Position numbers and translations under genes: made by a program
In this document: positions 33,870-45,070 of the stretch, in pieces
Position numbering within the stretch: position 1 is the stretch's first letter
Layout: the number at the start of each line of letters is the position of its first letter
Assembly (NCBI GenBank): GCA_963555705.1
Contig: OY743190.1
Location: 19,413,491-19,477,490, forward strand
DNA length: 64,000 bases
Reading direction: 5' to 3'
Source: Ligustrum vulgare
Lineage: Eukaryota; Streptophyta; Magnoliopsida; Lamiales; Oleaceae
The notes under the pieces: model-generated
Database searches by the model: none
What the model saw: only the letters and a program-made list of their open reading frames with translations
Told to the model about the DNA's origin: nothing

Positions 33870-35289
33870 CAGTGTTCTAAAATGCGCCAAAATGCGCCGC
33901 CTAGGCGCGGTGAGGGTTGAAAACGCGTCGAATTTGTGATATGCGCGTAAAAATGCGGTCAAACTTTTTTGTTGACCGCCTAGGCGCGAATAGTCGGATC
34001 AATGCGCGAATATGTGCGATTAGGCGCGCCTAAACGCGTTCAAACTGGATTAAACCGGCATTAGATAACAATAACATTATAAATTAAATAGGCCCAACAT
34101 CAACATTCTGTACCGTTACACTTAAAGACCATGCCCATCAAGACATCAGTTACATTACAAATTTCAATTTTTCCCTTTTCATTCCCTCAGAACTCTCGTA
34201 CTCTCCATCTCCGAGTCTCCTCCGTCCTCTACTTCTCCTCCACCGCAAAATCCGTGGCTGCCCAATCAAAAACTTGCGAAATGTGATTCTCTTTGTTCTC
34301 GTTCCAGTGATTCCACGGAAGGTCCAGTTTGGAAGTTGGAACTCGTAAAGGTTAGTTCTTGATTTTTCCCTTCTTTGATTCTTTCGCATACTTTTCTTTC
34401 ATAGTTGGGTTTCATCTTTTCCATTCTCTACATCTTTGAATCTTTCATAGTTCAGACACCCAAAGGTTGGGTTTTCAATTTTTGTATAAACCCTTTCACC
34501 AGTCTGAACTCCGAACTGTGAGTCTGTGATGCAGATTATTGAAGTCTAAGAACAAAATTTCTTGATTATGTTGAAGTAGACATCGTATTGAACCTGAATG
34601 TATTGACAGCGTGTTGAACCTATTGGATTTGTTTCACTATGTTGATTTGTTTCACTGTAAGTCTGTAACTAGTGGACTGATTAAACGTATTGAATTTGAA
34701 TGCATTGACAGCGTATTGAACCTGAATGTATTGACACTTGACAGCGTGTTGAACCTATTGGATTTGTTTCACTATGTTGATTTGTTTCATTGTAAGTCTG
34801 TAACTAGTGGACTGGTTAAACGTATTGAACCTGAATGCATTAACAGCATGTTGAACCTATTGGATTGAGATGAGTGCTTTATGTATTTATTTTCCATACA
34901 CTTTTATATTCCAATTTTTATTCTTGCTTCAATTTTTTTAGGAAGTAATGGAGAAAAATGATTCTTCAATGACCTCTAATTCCATACACTTTTATATTCA
35001 AATTCATTGATTCTTCAATGAATTTAATTGTGCAAGACCTCAAGAAAATTCTCTACTTAGTGTTAAATCCATTAACAGTATAATTAATACTTAATAGTAA
35101 ATGTGTATGTTTATTTTTATACAAAAAATTTATTTTTTTTAATATAAAAATCTATTTATTATACTTAAAATAATATTAAAAGTACGAAATGCATTATGAC
35201 GTTTATTCTCCGCATTGACACGCTTAAGCTTGTGATTCTTGATTCTCGACCTCGACTCATCTCAACACATTACGCCTTTTAGAACCTTG
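33870..35289. mobile_element. hAT element, non-autonomous, 1420 bp
   Basis: The termini CAGTGTTCTAAAATGCGCC and CGCCTTTTAGAACCTTG are inverted repeats. The 8-bp duplication AATTAAAC is exact (33862-33869, 35290-35297). The left end is GC-rich with repeated TAGGCGCG. 34170-34360 is a CT-rich leader-like stretch with a possible splice donor (AAAGGTTAGT, about 34347), perhaps the leftover promoter and 5' UTR of a lost transposase. 34590-34870 is a two-copy minisatellite. Confidence 0.88.
34595..34866. repeat. Imperfect two-copy repeat in the hAT element
   Basis: A unit of about 130 bases is present twice: GCGTGTTGAACCTATTGG, GTTGATTTGTTTCA and TAACTAGTGGACTG recur in the same order, with shorter GAACCTGAATGxATT echoes between. 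Confidence 0.8.
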
Positions 35290-35372
35290 AATTAAACAGG
35301 AATAATAAATTTAATATGTCTTAATAAAAATATATATACACAAAATAAAGAATATATATCTAAATGGTCAAG

Positions 35373-35451
35373 TCTCATGTTTCCAACGCGAGACTGATTA
35401 CATCCTCATTATCAATCTGGATGCAATCAATCTCGCGTTGGAAACATAAGA
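35373..35451. repeat. Short near-perfect hairpin
   Basis: Two 33-base arms (35373-35405 and 35419-35451) are complementary with three mismatches around a 13-base loop. The core is GTTTCCAACGCGAGA and TCTCGCGTTGGAAAC. It lies outside the neighbouring hAT element. It could be a small-RNA precursor or a tiny fold-back element; no function can be claimed. Confidence 0.75.
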
Positions 35452-35486
35452 TCCGACAGTTGGGACTTTTTATTCAAGAAGATTAA

Positions 35487-35488
<2 letters not shown>

Positions 35489-35535
<47 letters not shown>

Positions 35536-36010
35536 CAATTCAATTTTTAAAAACTGTTCATCTTCCAGATAATATTTTACAGAAATAAATACATACACAT
35601 ATTCAAAATACATAATGAATACAAAATTTGAACTTAAATTAAATTTTAGATTGTGGTGATCATTATTTATATTCGTCGGAAATAGATATAAAAATTTTAT
35701 TTTTAAATTAAATAGATATTGGTTGCATCAACACCACTGTCATGATCAATTTTATTTTATTGTTAACAATTCAATCCAATTTGGAAGAAGTGCTCATTTT
35801 CCAGTTAATATTAAACATATATAAAATATAAAATATAAATACACACACACACAAAATACATAATACATACACAGTTTACTCTTTAAATGAAAATGTTCCA
35901 ACAGCATGTTTCCAACGTCAGCATTTGTTGCATTAACACCACTGCCATGATTTAATATTAATCTATTAACAACTCAATTTTAAAGAACTTTTCATTTTCC
36001 ATAAAAATAA
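35489..36010. repeat. TA microsatellite followed by degenerate tandem units
   Basis: (TA)n covers 35489-35533. The following sequence repeats about every 205-240 bases: CAATTCAATTTT...TTCATCTTCCA near 35528, a relative near 35767, and CAACTCAATTTT...TTCATTTTCCA near 35970. GTTGCAT(C/T)AACACCACTG also occurs twice (about 35722 and 35927). Confidence 0.65.
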
Positions 36011-36263
36011 TTTACACAAAATTAAATTGTAACCCATTTCAAAATCGAAATATTTACGTATTTTAATGCAATAATATTTCAGTTGTTTAACAACTGGTAA
36101 TAAATAAACTTTTCATACACGTATATACAGATATATAAATAATACATGCACAAGTATATGATAAATAAACTTTTCAACTTCTAGTCTAGAGTAATAATAA
36201 ACTAATAATATAATATAATCTTAATCTTAATCTTAATCTTATCTTATCTTATCTTAATCTTAA

Positions 36264-38614
36264 TCTATATACATATATAATAATAGAATAACCGTCAACA
36301 TTTTATGCGCATAATTTTCCATTCATTTTCACCTGCCATTTTAGAAAATTTCTTATTTTTATCAATTTATTTTAATACATGAATTAGGAAAGTTTAATTA
36401 ATGCATGTAGTAAATAATTTATGAGTTTGTGCAAAAAAAAAAATATCTATAAAAAGTCAAATTATAAATTATTTTTTTCTTTTAGTAATTATTGCATTAT
36501 TTTGAAGTCGAAAAATATGCAATATGGGTGTCAAATCCAAGATCTCAATGAAAAGTTTAATACAAGTTAATAAATGAGAGCAAATTCTAAACATATCATT
36601 CGAAAAATCGTCTTGAATACTAAATATAAAAGTTTTACTTATACTTTTTACTTTTTCAACATCCAATCTTTTTAATTTATCTCATTTAAGTCCTAAAATG
36701 AAACCTATCATTTCTTACCTAAATTAAATTTGACCTAAACGATTAATTTTGAATCTTTTTCTTATCAAATTGATCGAAATAATAGATATTCGATCTTTCT
36801 AAATAAACTAAGTTAAATCATTTAATTTTCTACAACTTTAGGTTTTGATAAACTCATTGATTCAATTTGTAAAATGGAAGGTGTTAGCAAAATCATTTTA
36901 TTTAAAAATAGAATATGATCAACACGTTTATTTAACATGCACAAAAATTATATGTGCAATTGTGAAAAATGAGTTTTAAAGAATATGTGGTTGAAAATGA
37001 ACATTGAAAAAAATTATTTTTTAAGAATCAATTCTATACGAATAAGTGATCAAGCCTTATGTCTTGTGGGTTAAACCCTCATTTATAAATTGAAATGTAT
37101 AGATTTATATTTGTAATATGCATTCAATAAAATTTAATTAAAACTTGTATTTCATATTATTTATTTGTTACATTCATTTAAATATAGGACTGCGTATGAG
37201 TTTGTCAAGTGTAAGTTTAACGAATTGCAATATTTAATTTAATTAAAATTTGTATTTCATATTATTTATTTGCTTTTTTACATGTAATGAAATGAAATAT
37301 TTGTTTAATATATTTAAATATCAATTATTGCATTAAGATAGTTAGTACAAATTCTCATAGTGCTATACGGTGAGTCGATAAATGAATTTAGCTGTAAAAT
37401 GTGTATTAACCTTTTTATTTCATTTTACGATTTAAAATTTGTAAACATTTCAACATTTAGAAATCAAATAATTGTAAGCTCGACTTCAATCATCGAATTA
37501 AAATTGTAAATTACAAAATAAGTTACATGTCCATATCTTACTTGTCCTAAATAGACTAAGAAAATTAGAGAATGAACAATTAGTTGTTAAAAGAAATATG
37601 CAAGTCGAAATTTTAGGTAGCGTTTTGTTTGTATTTTATTTTGTATTTTCATTTTCGAAAATGTTTTGTATTTCCTGTTTTTATTTTTGTTTTCAAATTT
37701 GCTGAAAACGTGTTTGGTTTGACATTTCTGAAAACTGTTTTTGAAAATAAAAAGTTGGAAAACACGTTCTGTTTAAAATTTTACAGAATACTACTTAAAC
37801 TATTTTTAATTAATTTGCTTGCAGAATACTACTGACTCAAACTCAATTTTCCTTTCACAATACACTGAAAACATGGTTACATGCAACACACTAATGTGAG
37901 CATTAAGAGTCTATATTAACACAACTTGGTTAGGTTCGGGATTTGAGGAAGCTCTAGTTCTATTAAAATCCAGAAAATGTAAATTCTTTCAAATCCACTA
38001 TAGTCCATTTATCATAACATTTTTTAAAATATAATAAAAAGAATTCTCACTTAATTTTTTTTTTTTTTGTAATGTTGATATTGAATTCAATAAAACTTTA
38101 TTTAAGCTCAGTTCCAAGTTAGGATAATTCTCAAAAAAAAAAAAAAATATTTGGCTTAGTTCCAAGTTAGGATAATTCATAAAAAATAAAAAGAAATAAA
38201 TAAATAAAAACTTTATATTAAGCTTAGTTCCAAGTTAGGATAATTCTAAAAAAAAAAAAAAAAAAAAAAATTCAAAACGCATTTTCGCGTTTTGAATATT
38301 TTTTTATTGAAATACACACAAAATGCCCAAAACGAGGTTTTGGGCGTTTTGTGTTTTGTGTAAAAAAAAAAAATTTGTTTTCCAAAATGCGTTTTCGAAA
38401 ATGGTAAATAGAATGCGTTTTTAGTGCTTTCGAAAATAAAAACATAAAACAACCTCAAAATAGCAAAGAGAACAGCGCCTTATATTTTACTTTTCTGAGT
38501 ATTTTTAATTATATATGAATGTACAATTAATGTCGGGCATTCTATTTTTACAACTTATATTCAATAAATTATTGTCAATTATATCTTCCGCGCATCGCAC
38601 GGGTGCGATTACTA

Positions 38615-38615
<1 letters not shown>
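36264..38615 (+). mobile_element. Helitron F
   Basis: It starts TCTATATACATATATAATAA after A and ends in a hairpin (38588-38602, one mismatch) and CTAG (38612-38615) before T. It aligns with Helitron D along its length. The extra length is mostly the 864-bp insertion at 37616-38479. It has no coding content. Confidence 0.82.
37616..38479. mobile_element. TTA-flanked DNA element inside Helitron F
   Basis: It begins GGTAGCGTTTTGTTTG and ends CAAAGAGAACAGCGCC, with TTA at both sides (37613-37615, 38480-38482). Helitron D carries the empty site (AATTTTATGCTTTAC, about 33622). Much of it (37870-38479) recurs at 56555-57170. Its interior has three echoes of AGTTCCAAGTTAGGATAATTC (about 38108, 38158, 38227) next to A-runs. 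Confidence 0.78.

Positions 38616-38649
<34 letters not shown>
38616..38649. repeat. (TTA)n microsatellite at a Helitron junction
   Basis: The run starts with the base after CTAG of Helitron F and passes directly into TATATAAAGTAGAATAACTG, a Helitron-type 5' end. Confidence 0.95.
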
Positions 38650-38654
<5 letters not shown>

Positions 38655-40378
38655 AAGTAGAATAACTGTTATCAAAATACACACATAGTTTCCCGCCAAA
38701 AAAACTTTTGAAATTTGAAATTTTTTTGCTAAAAAATAGTATATTAAATATTTTAGAAATTATTATTTTACATGTATCATTAATTGCATTGTCATCCATG
38801 CTATGGTATTAATAACATCAAAATGTTATTTTTTCTATTTTATTATTATTATTTTAATAATTATTGTATTATTTTGAAATAAAAAAAAATGTAATATGTG
38901 TGTCAGATTAAAGATCACAGTGAGAAGTTTAATGCAAGTTAACAAGTGAGAGCAAATTATAAATATATTGTCGGTAAAATCATATCAAAAATTGAAGGTA
39001 AAGTTTTATTTTTTATTTTTCCTCAATATCTAATTCATTTTAAATTATATCATTTAAGTCCTATAATATTATCTATAATTAGTTAACTAAATTCATTTTA
39101 GTCATAGATGATTAATTTCTGTTCTGATTTTTTCTCATCAAATTAAAATAAATAATAACTATACGAATTTTTAAGGCAAATTCAATTAAGTTGGGTTAAT
39201 TTTACAAACTTAAGATTTCTTCAATTCATTCATTTTTTTCACATTTTTTTTATTTATTTACTGATTCTGTTCATTTTTCTATTTTTCATTATAAATTTAA
39301 ATAATTAAAATATGCAAAAATATATTACAGATTTAACAATTAGTTCATATAATTTCTATTAAATAATTGATCGATCAGTAATTTTTATTAAATTAATAAT
39401 GTAACAATATAAGTAAAGAAATTGTCATCATGAAGAAAGAAGAATCAATTAATGTAACAATATTTATTAAAATTAATGATTATATTTTTAGAACAACACT
39501 TGAAATTAATAATCAATGCTTAATAATCATTAATTTTAATAAATAAATATTGTTACATTAATTGATTAATCTTTCTTCATATTGACAATTTTTTTTATTC
39601 ATATTGTTACATTATTATTTTAATAAAAATTATTGATCGATCAACTGTTTAATAGAAATTATACGAACTAATTGTTAAAATCTGTAATATATTTTTGCAT
39701 AGTTTAGTTATTTAAATTTATAATGAAAAATAGAAAAATGAAAAGAATTAGTAAATAAATAAAAATAATGTGAAAATGATGAATGAATTGAAGTAATCTT
39801 AAATTTGTAAAATTAACTCAACTTAATTGGATTTACCTTAAAAATTCGTATAGTTATTATTTATTTTAATTTGATAAGAAAAAATCAGAACAAAAATTAA
39901 TCATCTATGACTAAAATGAATTTAGTTAACTAATTATAGATAATATTATAAGACTTAAATGATATAATTTAAATTTTAAAATGAATTAGATATTGAGGAA
40001 AAATAAAAAATAAAACTTTACCTTTAATTTTTTATATGATTTTATGGAGAATATATTTACAATTTGTTCTCACTTATTAGCTTGCATTAAACTTCTTTCT
40101 GTGATCTTTAATTTGACACTCATATTACATATTTTTCGATTTCAAAATAATACAATAATTATTAAAAGAATAATAATAAAATAGAAAAAATAACATTTTG
40201 ATTATATTAATAGCATAGCACGGATGCCAATGCAATTAATGATACATGTAAAATAATAATTGCTAAAATATTTAATATACTACTATTTTTTAGTAAAAAA
40301 ATTTCAAATTTAGAAAAAAAAATTTAGAGGAAACTATGTGTGTAATTTGGTGACGGTTATTCTACTTTTATATATATA
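38648..40378. repeat. 1.73-kb near-palindrome (giant inverted repeat)
   Basis: The left arm (about 38648-39483) and right arm (about 39521-40378) are inverted copies with a spacer of about 37 bases. Matching landmarks are ACATAGTTTCC / GGAAACTATGT, TTACATGTATCATTAATTGC / GCAATTAATGATACATGTAA and AATTAATGTAACAATATTTA / its complement beside the centre. Both outer ends resemble Helitron 5' ends (AGTAGAATAACTGTT and its mirror). No 3' hairpin and no ORF are present. Transcribed through, it would make a long double-stranded RNA. Confidence 0.88.
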
Positions 40379-40496
40379 TATTAAGATTTTCTTTGTTGAA
40401 AGTATATTAATTTCTCAATTTTTTTAATATACTCATATTTAATATGCAAAGTTATCAACTATATGAACTACTCATTATTCAATGTAGGGAGATATT

Positions 40497-40596
40497 AGGT
40501 AAAATATAAGTAAATTTATAGTTCCAACATATATTAATTATATTTTCTTAATCCGTGTGAAAAAAATGAGCTTATTTTTATGAGATGGATGGAGTA
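40497..40596 (-). mobile_element. Stowaway-like MITE fragment
   Basis: It is inverted relative to 18835-19112, sharing AATTTATAGTTCCAAC, ATATTTTCTTAAT and the end ATGAGATGGATGGAGTA. The other end is missing. Confidence 0.65.
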
Positions 40597-41095
40597 TTTT
40601 ATTAGAGAATATATGATCAAAAAAATAAGAGAGAGAAAATTATATGTTTTATTGGAGAATGTGTGGTGAAAAAATAAGAGAGAAAAATTGCATTTTAATC
40701 AAAAATGAAATCCATTCCAAACATGAGGTGAATAAATGTAAAAAGTAGTGAAAACTGTTGATACAAAATTTTATCTATATATATCTATATAAAAAGAATT
40801 GAGGTTCTAACCAATTAATTTTGACCAAAATCTCAATTGTTAAATAATCTTTAATTACCATCAATTATAAAAAAATTGAATTTTTTTCGGCAATTTTTTC
40901 TGGAAGTTCTTTAATGTGGGTTTTGAATTTACTTGCAGTTACATCTTCATTTATGCCATCATCACCAATCAAGTGGTTTCTTTTTCAAAGTCCCTCTCCT
41001 AAAAATGACGGTTTTTTTTTCAAACTATTCCTTGAACTATGCACCATGGCAGTATCCCGATACAGAATATACCCGGATATTCTTCCATTCCTTAA
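40597..41095. other. Spacer with possible Helitron 5' end
   Basis: TCTATATATATCTATATAAAAAG at about 40779 resembles a Helitron 5' terminus, but I see no partner 3' end downstream. No gene is recognised in the open frames near 40914-41126. Confidence 0.35.
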
Positions 41096-41227
41096 TGCTA
41101 AACACACAAAATATATGACAAACTGAATGACACACTACTCACATACAGGAGGGTCCCATAGTGTGCGGACCCCTCTCCATGTGAGGGGTGTGTCATCCAG
41201 TTTGTAATCCATTTTGTTTGTGTAGCA
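41096..41227. mobile_element. Fold-back MITE, 132 bp
   Basis: Nearly the whole element is one hairpin. The left arm starts TGCTAAACACACAAAATATA and the right arm ends with its imperfect complement TTTGTTTGTGTAGCA. ATGACACAC...CTCACAT faces ATGTGAG...GTGTGTCAT near the centre. The target duplication was not resolved. Confidence 0.75.
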
Positions 41228-41244
41228 TGGTCCTTCCTTAAATT

Positions 41245-41473
41245 GTGCACCATGGCATTCAAATTTCGATCCGCTTTTACATTATTATCGATGTGCTTGG
41301 TCTCGATACATAGCTCCGATTCTTCATGAGGATCAGTAGGAATCAAGTCACCTCCTTCAAATTCTTTACCAAATAGCATTTTCTTTAATGGGTGTTGGAC
41401 GAATGAAGGGCAATTGAGAGAACGATTCGACATTCATGAATTCTCAAATTTCTGTCTGATATGTCTTCTCCAT
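41245..41473 (-). pseudogene. Captured 5' fragment of a GIS/ZFP-type C2H2 zinc-finger gene
   Basis: The minus strand reads MEKTYQTEI, a stop, then EFMNVESFSQLPFIRPTPIK, a frameshift, and LFGKEFEGGD. The FMNVESFSQLPFIR block followed by (I/L)FGKxF is the conserved N-terminus of GIS, ZFP5/6/8-like trichome regulators. The C2H2 finger and the rest are absent; homology fades near 41250. It is a dead fragment, probably carried in by a transposon, since the MITE 41096-41227 and other repeats abut it. Confidence 0.72.
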
Positions 41474-42112
41474 GAAATTAGCAAAAGTCCTTTGGTAGAA
41501 TAAATGTAGTAAGAAGAGTTAAAGGGAAATAAAAGAAATGTTTAGGGGAAGAAGTCGTCTGTATATGGGGTATTGTTGAGGAGGAGGGGTATGTTGAGGT
41601 GTGCCAAGTGTCCAATTTGAAAATTATTTGGACACTGACGCATTTTCATTAGAGGTCGGACAACATATTGTTGTCCACCTCGGGCAACAGAGCAAAATCG
41701 GTTGAGGCAAACCATATTGTTGAGAAAGTAACGTGTCATTTATTTTCGATTGCTACATTAAGCTTGTGTTTGTTTTTCATTATAATGTGTTTTTCCCATT
41801 TTGTAATAGTGATTTTATATTAAAATAATGTCTGAGGAAACAGTATTTGCATCAGGCATCATAAGTGTGCAGAAACTGTTGATATACGTCTTGAACAAAT
41901 AACCCCCCAGCTAATGTCGTGTCAGCAAGGTGAAAATGATCAAATTTGAACTTGAAGGCAATTTCGGAATATTCATACAGTCAACAAGAGTTTTAATGAA
42001 TTTGTGTCTGGCCGGTACACTTTTCTAATGAATGGGACCCACAGCCGCAATAATAGGATTGGACAAAAAATTCATTAAAATGAAAAACAAACACACGCTA
42101 AAACTTTATTTG
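41474..42112. other. Non-coding flank of the GIS-like fragment and LTR element
   Basis: 41542-41739 (minus) has a 65-codon open frame of no recognisable family. The rest shows no supported feature up to the ATTTG target of the LTR element. Confidence 0.4.
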
Positions 42113-42322
42113 TGTTGTAAAGCAATAGAGAATATAGAGAGAATCAGAGAGAATTTCTTATTCTTCATATTTCATAATGAATATAGGCCCCTATTTATAG
42201 GGGTGGACAATGGCATAATCGTAATATTGGACAATGGCATAATCGTAATATATAAATTTTACAGGGGCATAAGAGTAATTTTCATTCACCTAACTTTAAC
42301 CGATTTTGCCTAACTTATAACA
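42113..42322 (-). repeat. 3' LTR (left in the window) of the LOG-carrying element
   Basis: It starts TGTTGTAAAGCAATAG and ends ACTTATAACA on the plus strand. A TATAAATA box lies on the minus strand at 42192-42199. CTCCCCCTTG follows it, the complement of the polypurine tract. Confidence 0.92.
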
Positions 42323-42364
42323 CTCCCCCTTGAATGACATATTACTCGCTTGCTCAATTATCTG

Positions 42365-43035
42365 CCTCGTTAAAACCTTGCTAAGAAAACCCAGTGGGAT
42401 AAAACTTGAGTGAAGGAAAAAGAGTACAGAAGCTCCCCTGATGTTGACCATAGTGAATCATTGAGTCTGACGTTCGAGTAGAACAAATCATGTACTGAAT
42501 CTTGAATTTCTGAAGTGCTGCCTCATTAAAACCTTGTCAGTAAAACCCAGTGGAATAAAATCTGAATCAAGGAAAAAGAGTACATCCACTGCCTCGTTAA
42601 AACCTTGTCAGGAAAACCTAGTAGGACAAGACCTGGACGAAGGAAAAAAGAGTACAGCATGATTCTCCCCCTGAAGTGTGCAATTGAGGATTCATGAACT
42701 TCTCGAACATTGATATCATCTTTCGTCTGGAATATATATGAAAATCTTCTTGTGTGTAGCCGATATCATAACATTCTTCATAAGATGTTTATGATTTTCT
42801 TCATTTGTTGATATCATTCCAGTATAACAATGTGTTGTTAATTATAACTTGTTGATAGCTATGATGATGCCTCAAAAACCTTTGCTAGGAAAACCCTGTG
42901 GGACAAAACCTCAGCGAAGGGAAAAAGAGTACATTATTCTCATTATTTTTCATCAATACGCCTCAACTGTTGCCTCATTAAAAACCTCGCTAGGAAACCC
43001 CTGTGGGAAAAACCTCAGCTAAGGGAAAAAGAGTG
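42365..43035. repeat. Five dispersed copies of a ~65-bp motif near the element's 3' end
   Basis: Each copy has CCTC(G/A)TTAAAACCTTG, then AAAACCC(A/T)GTGGGA and GAAGGAAAAAGAGTACA. They start at about 42365, 42522, 42592, 42870 and 42972. The same motif is familiar downstream of pol in many plant copia elements. Confidence 0.8.
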
Positions 43036-45043
43036 CAACGCGTATTTATTCCTTTTCATGGAATATCACAAGTATATTGATGCAATCTCGTATCTTTTCA
43101 TCAAACATATCATTCATGATGAGCTTTATATAAATCGTTCATAGCTCATTTATGATGTCATAACATGCTATATTAAGCAATGTTGTACTAATTTATCGAT
43201 TGCATCTTTCACTTCTGGTGAATAATCAAATTTAGAATTCACTTTTGGTGAATAATAAAATCTAGAATTGATTCACTTCTATCAAAATTTAGAATTCACT
43301 TCTGTGAATAATTAAACACATTCATTTTCATATTCACTTCTAGTGAATAATCAATTTCCGGTGAATAATATAATTTTGCATATTGAAAATCAATTGCATG
43401 CCCAAATATTCAAATATAATAATAGTACACTCCAATTTCATTTTCAACATATTATATTATGGGGTCATTTGTATCATCCTATAGTGATACTAATCTGGGC
43501 ATATTGAATCTTTCAATGATTTATACATGTATGTTCTTGCACTTTATAAACTGCAATTTCTAATTTGCAGGAGCATAATCAATCATTGAAATAGATATCA
43601 ATTTTGACATATAATCTACAATCATTTTACTTGAAATCCCAACGTACCGCGATCAACTGGTACATCAAAGAATACCCTCAAAATACCGAGATGAGAATCA
43701 CACTTTTTGATCTCACTCATTGCTATATCAAAGAGCTCAAGCTAGTGATTTAGATTATAGTCACATCCACCATATGTCATGCCAGTTCAATGAAAAATCT
43801 TGCGCGCAACAAGTCATCATCTACGACTGTGAAATATTTTTCATTTGTACATATAATTACTGGCTTTACACATTTAAGCATTTGGACTTCTGGTCCTTGA
43901 ATAATAATCCCTACATTGGGGTTATATACTTGGCCAAAGTATTATAATTTAATCAACCTCATTTTCATAAGAGGGTTGTATGTAGTCGACTTATTTATCG
44001 ATTCCATTTCAACTCAATATAACATAGAGAGATCTCTGTATATGTTCTATCATCAGGTACCTGAATATCTCATCATTTAATTATGTCCCTTTTACTCACC
44101 ATGAGTATTTATCCTCAAAGGGATCATCTCAATCATTCAAGAGATATTTATTTTGGAATCGATAGTCATTATGCTTCAGGCATAATTACGCTTTAAGCGT
44201 GTTTTCCCCATAATATTCACAAATCTTATATTATATCAATCGGCTAAAATGTCGCAACACATGTCATACGTAATTATGGATATAATCACAATCATATATC
44301 AAGTGCGTATTGTTGGAGTGTATATAGATATCGCACTTCTTAGAAATCATAAAGTTTCACAAGCAAATCATTATTTCATCGTATTGACATGTTTATATGT
44401 AGAATATTGCTGCATAATCAAATTGTTCTCATAGCAAATAACTTGAGGCTTTTAATCTGCTAAACCATTAGCAATATAATATTCTATTATCTCAACTAAT
44501 TTGTAAAATCATTAATGACTTTAAGAAATATTCATGCTAGCATTTATCACTTTGCCCGTAATATCATTATTTGAGCAAAAAATCAGTCATTCATTTAGTG
44601 AGATAATTAATTTGCTTTTGAGAACAAGCAGCAATGATAACAATCTTCTGGTTCTTTAATGAATGCCATTATTCATTCTCAATAAATCTCATTATTGAAT
44701 TGGAATCTAACCAATCATTATAGAACTTCTGGTTCAATAAGATATTTTACTTGTACATATGTATGAGCTTCTGGTTCAATACAGTATTCATTTCATCAGT
44801 ACGTATTTCTGTACAGTTCAAATCAACATACCTTTATTACTTTTATACCGGAAAAATCAGGTACAATATCCAAGGAAAATATCTCAATCTTGTCGCCAAA
44901 TTTTTCCTTATATCGAAAAAGGTAATGACGCATTATCTCACATTTTCAATAATTTATTCCATTATTTCTTGATGGAATCGATATCACTGACACGCGGAGC
45001 CATCGCTCTTTCACGCGTTGAATAATGCATTTAAATAGATGAT
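43036..45043. other. Internal region of the LTR element, non-coding
   Basis: AT-rich sequence with the recurring phrase CACTTCT(G)GTGAATAAT (43210-43360) and, further on, AACTTCTGGTTCAAT (about 44725, 44766). No gag-pol match is seen on either strand. Confidence 0.55.
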
Positions 45044-45070
45044 TTGGGAAGAAGGCTAGATGCATCAAAA

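Noticed and set aside
36220..36263. Telomere-like CTTAAT/TCTTAT repeats as an interstitial telomere
   Set aside because: The unit is not TTTAGGG; it is a short local microsatellite in front of Helitron 5' ends.
41039..41248. TGCACCATGGCA at 41039 and 41237 as a 12-bp target duplication
   Set aside because: The fold-back MITE ends (41096, 41227) do not abut the repeats, so the match does not define its target site.
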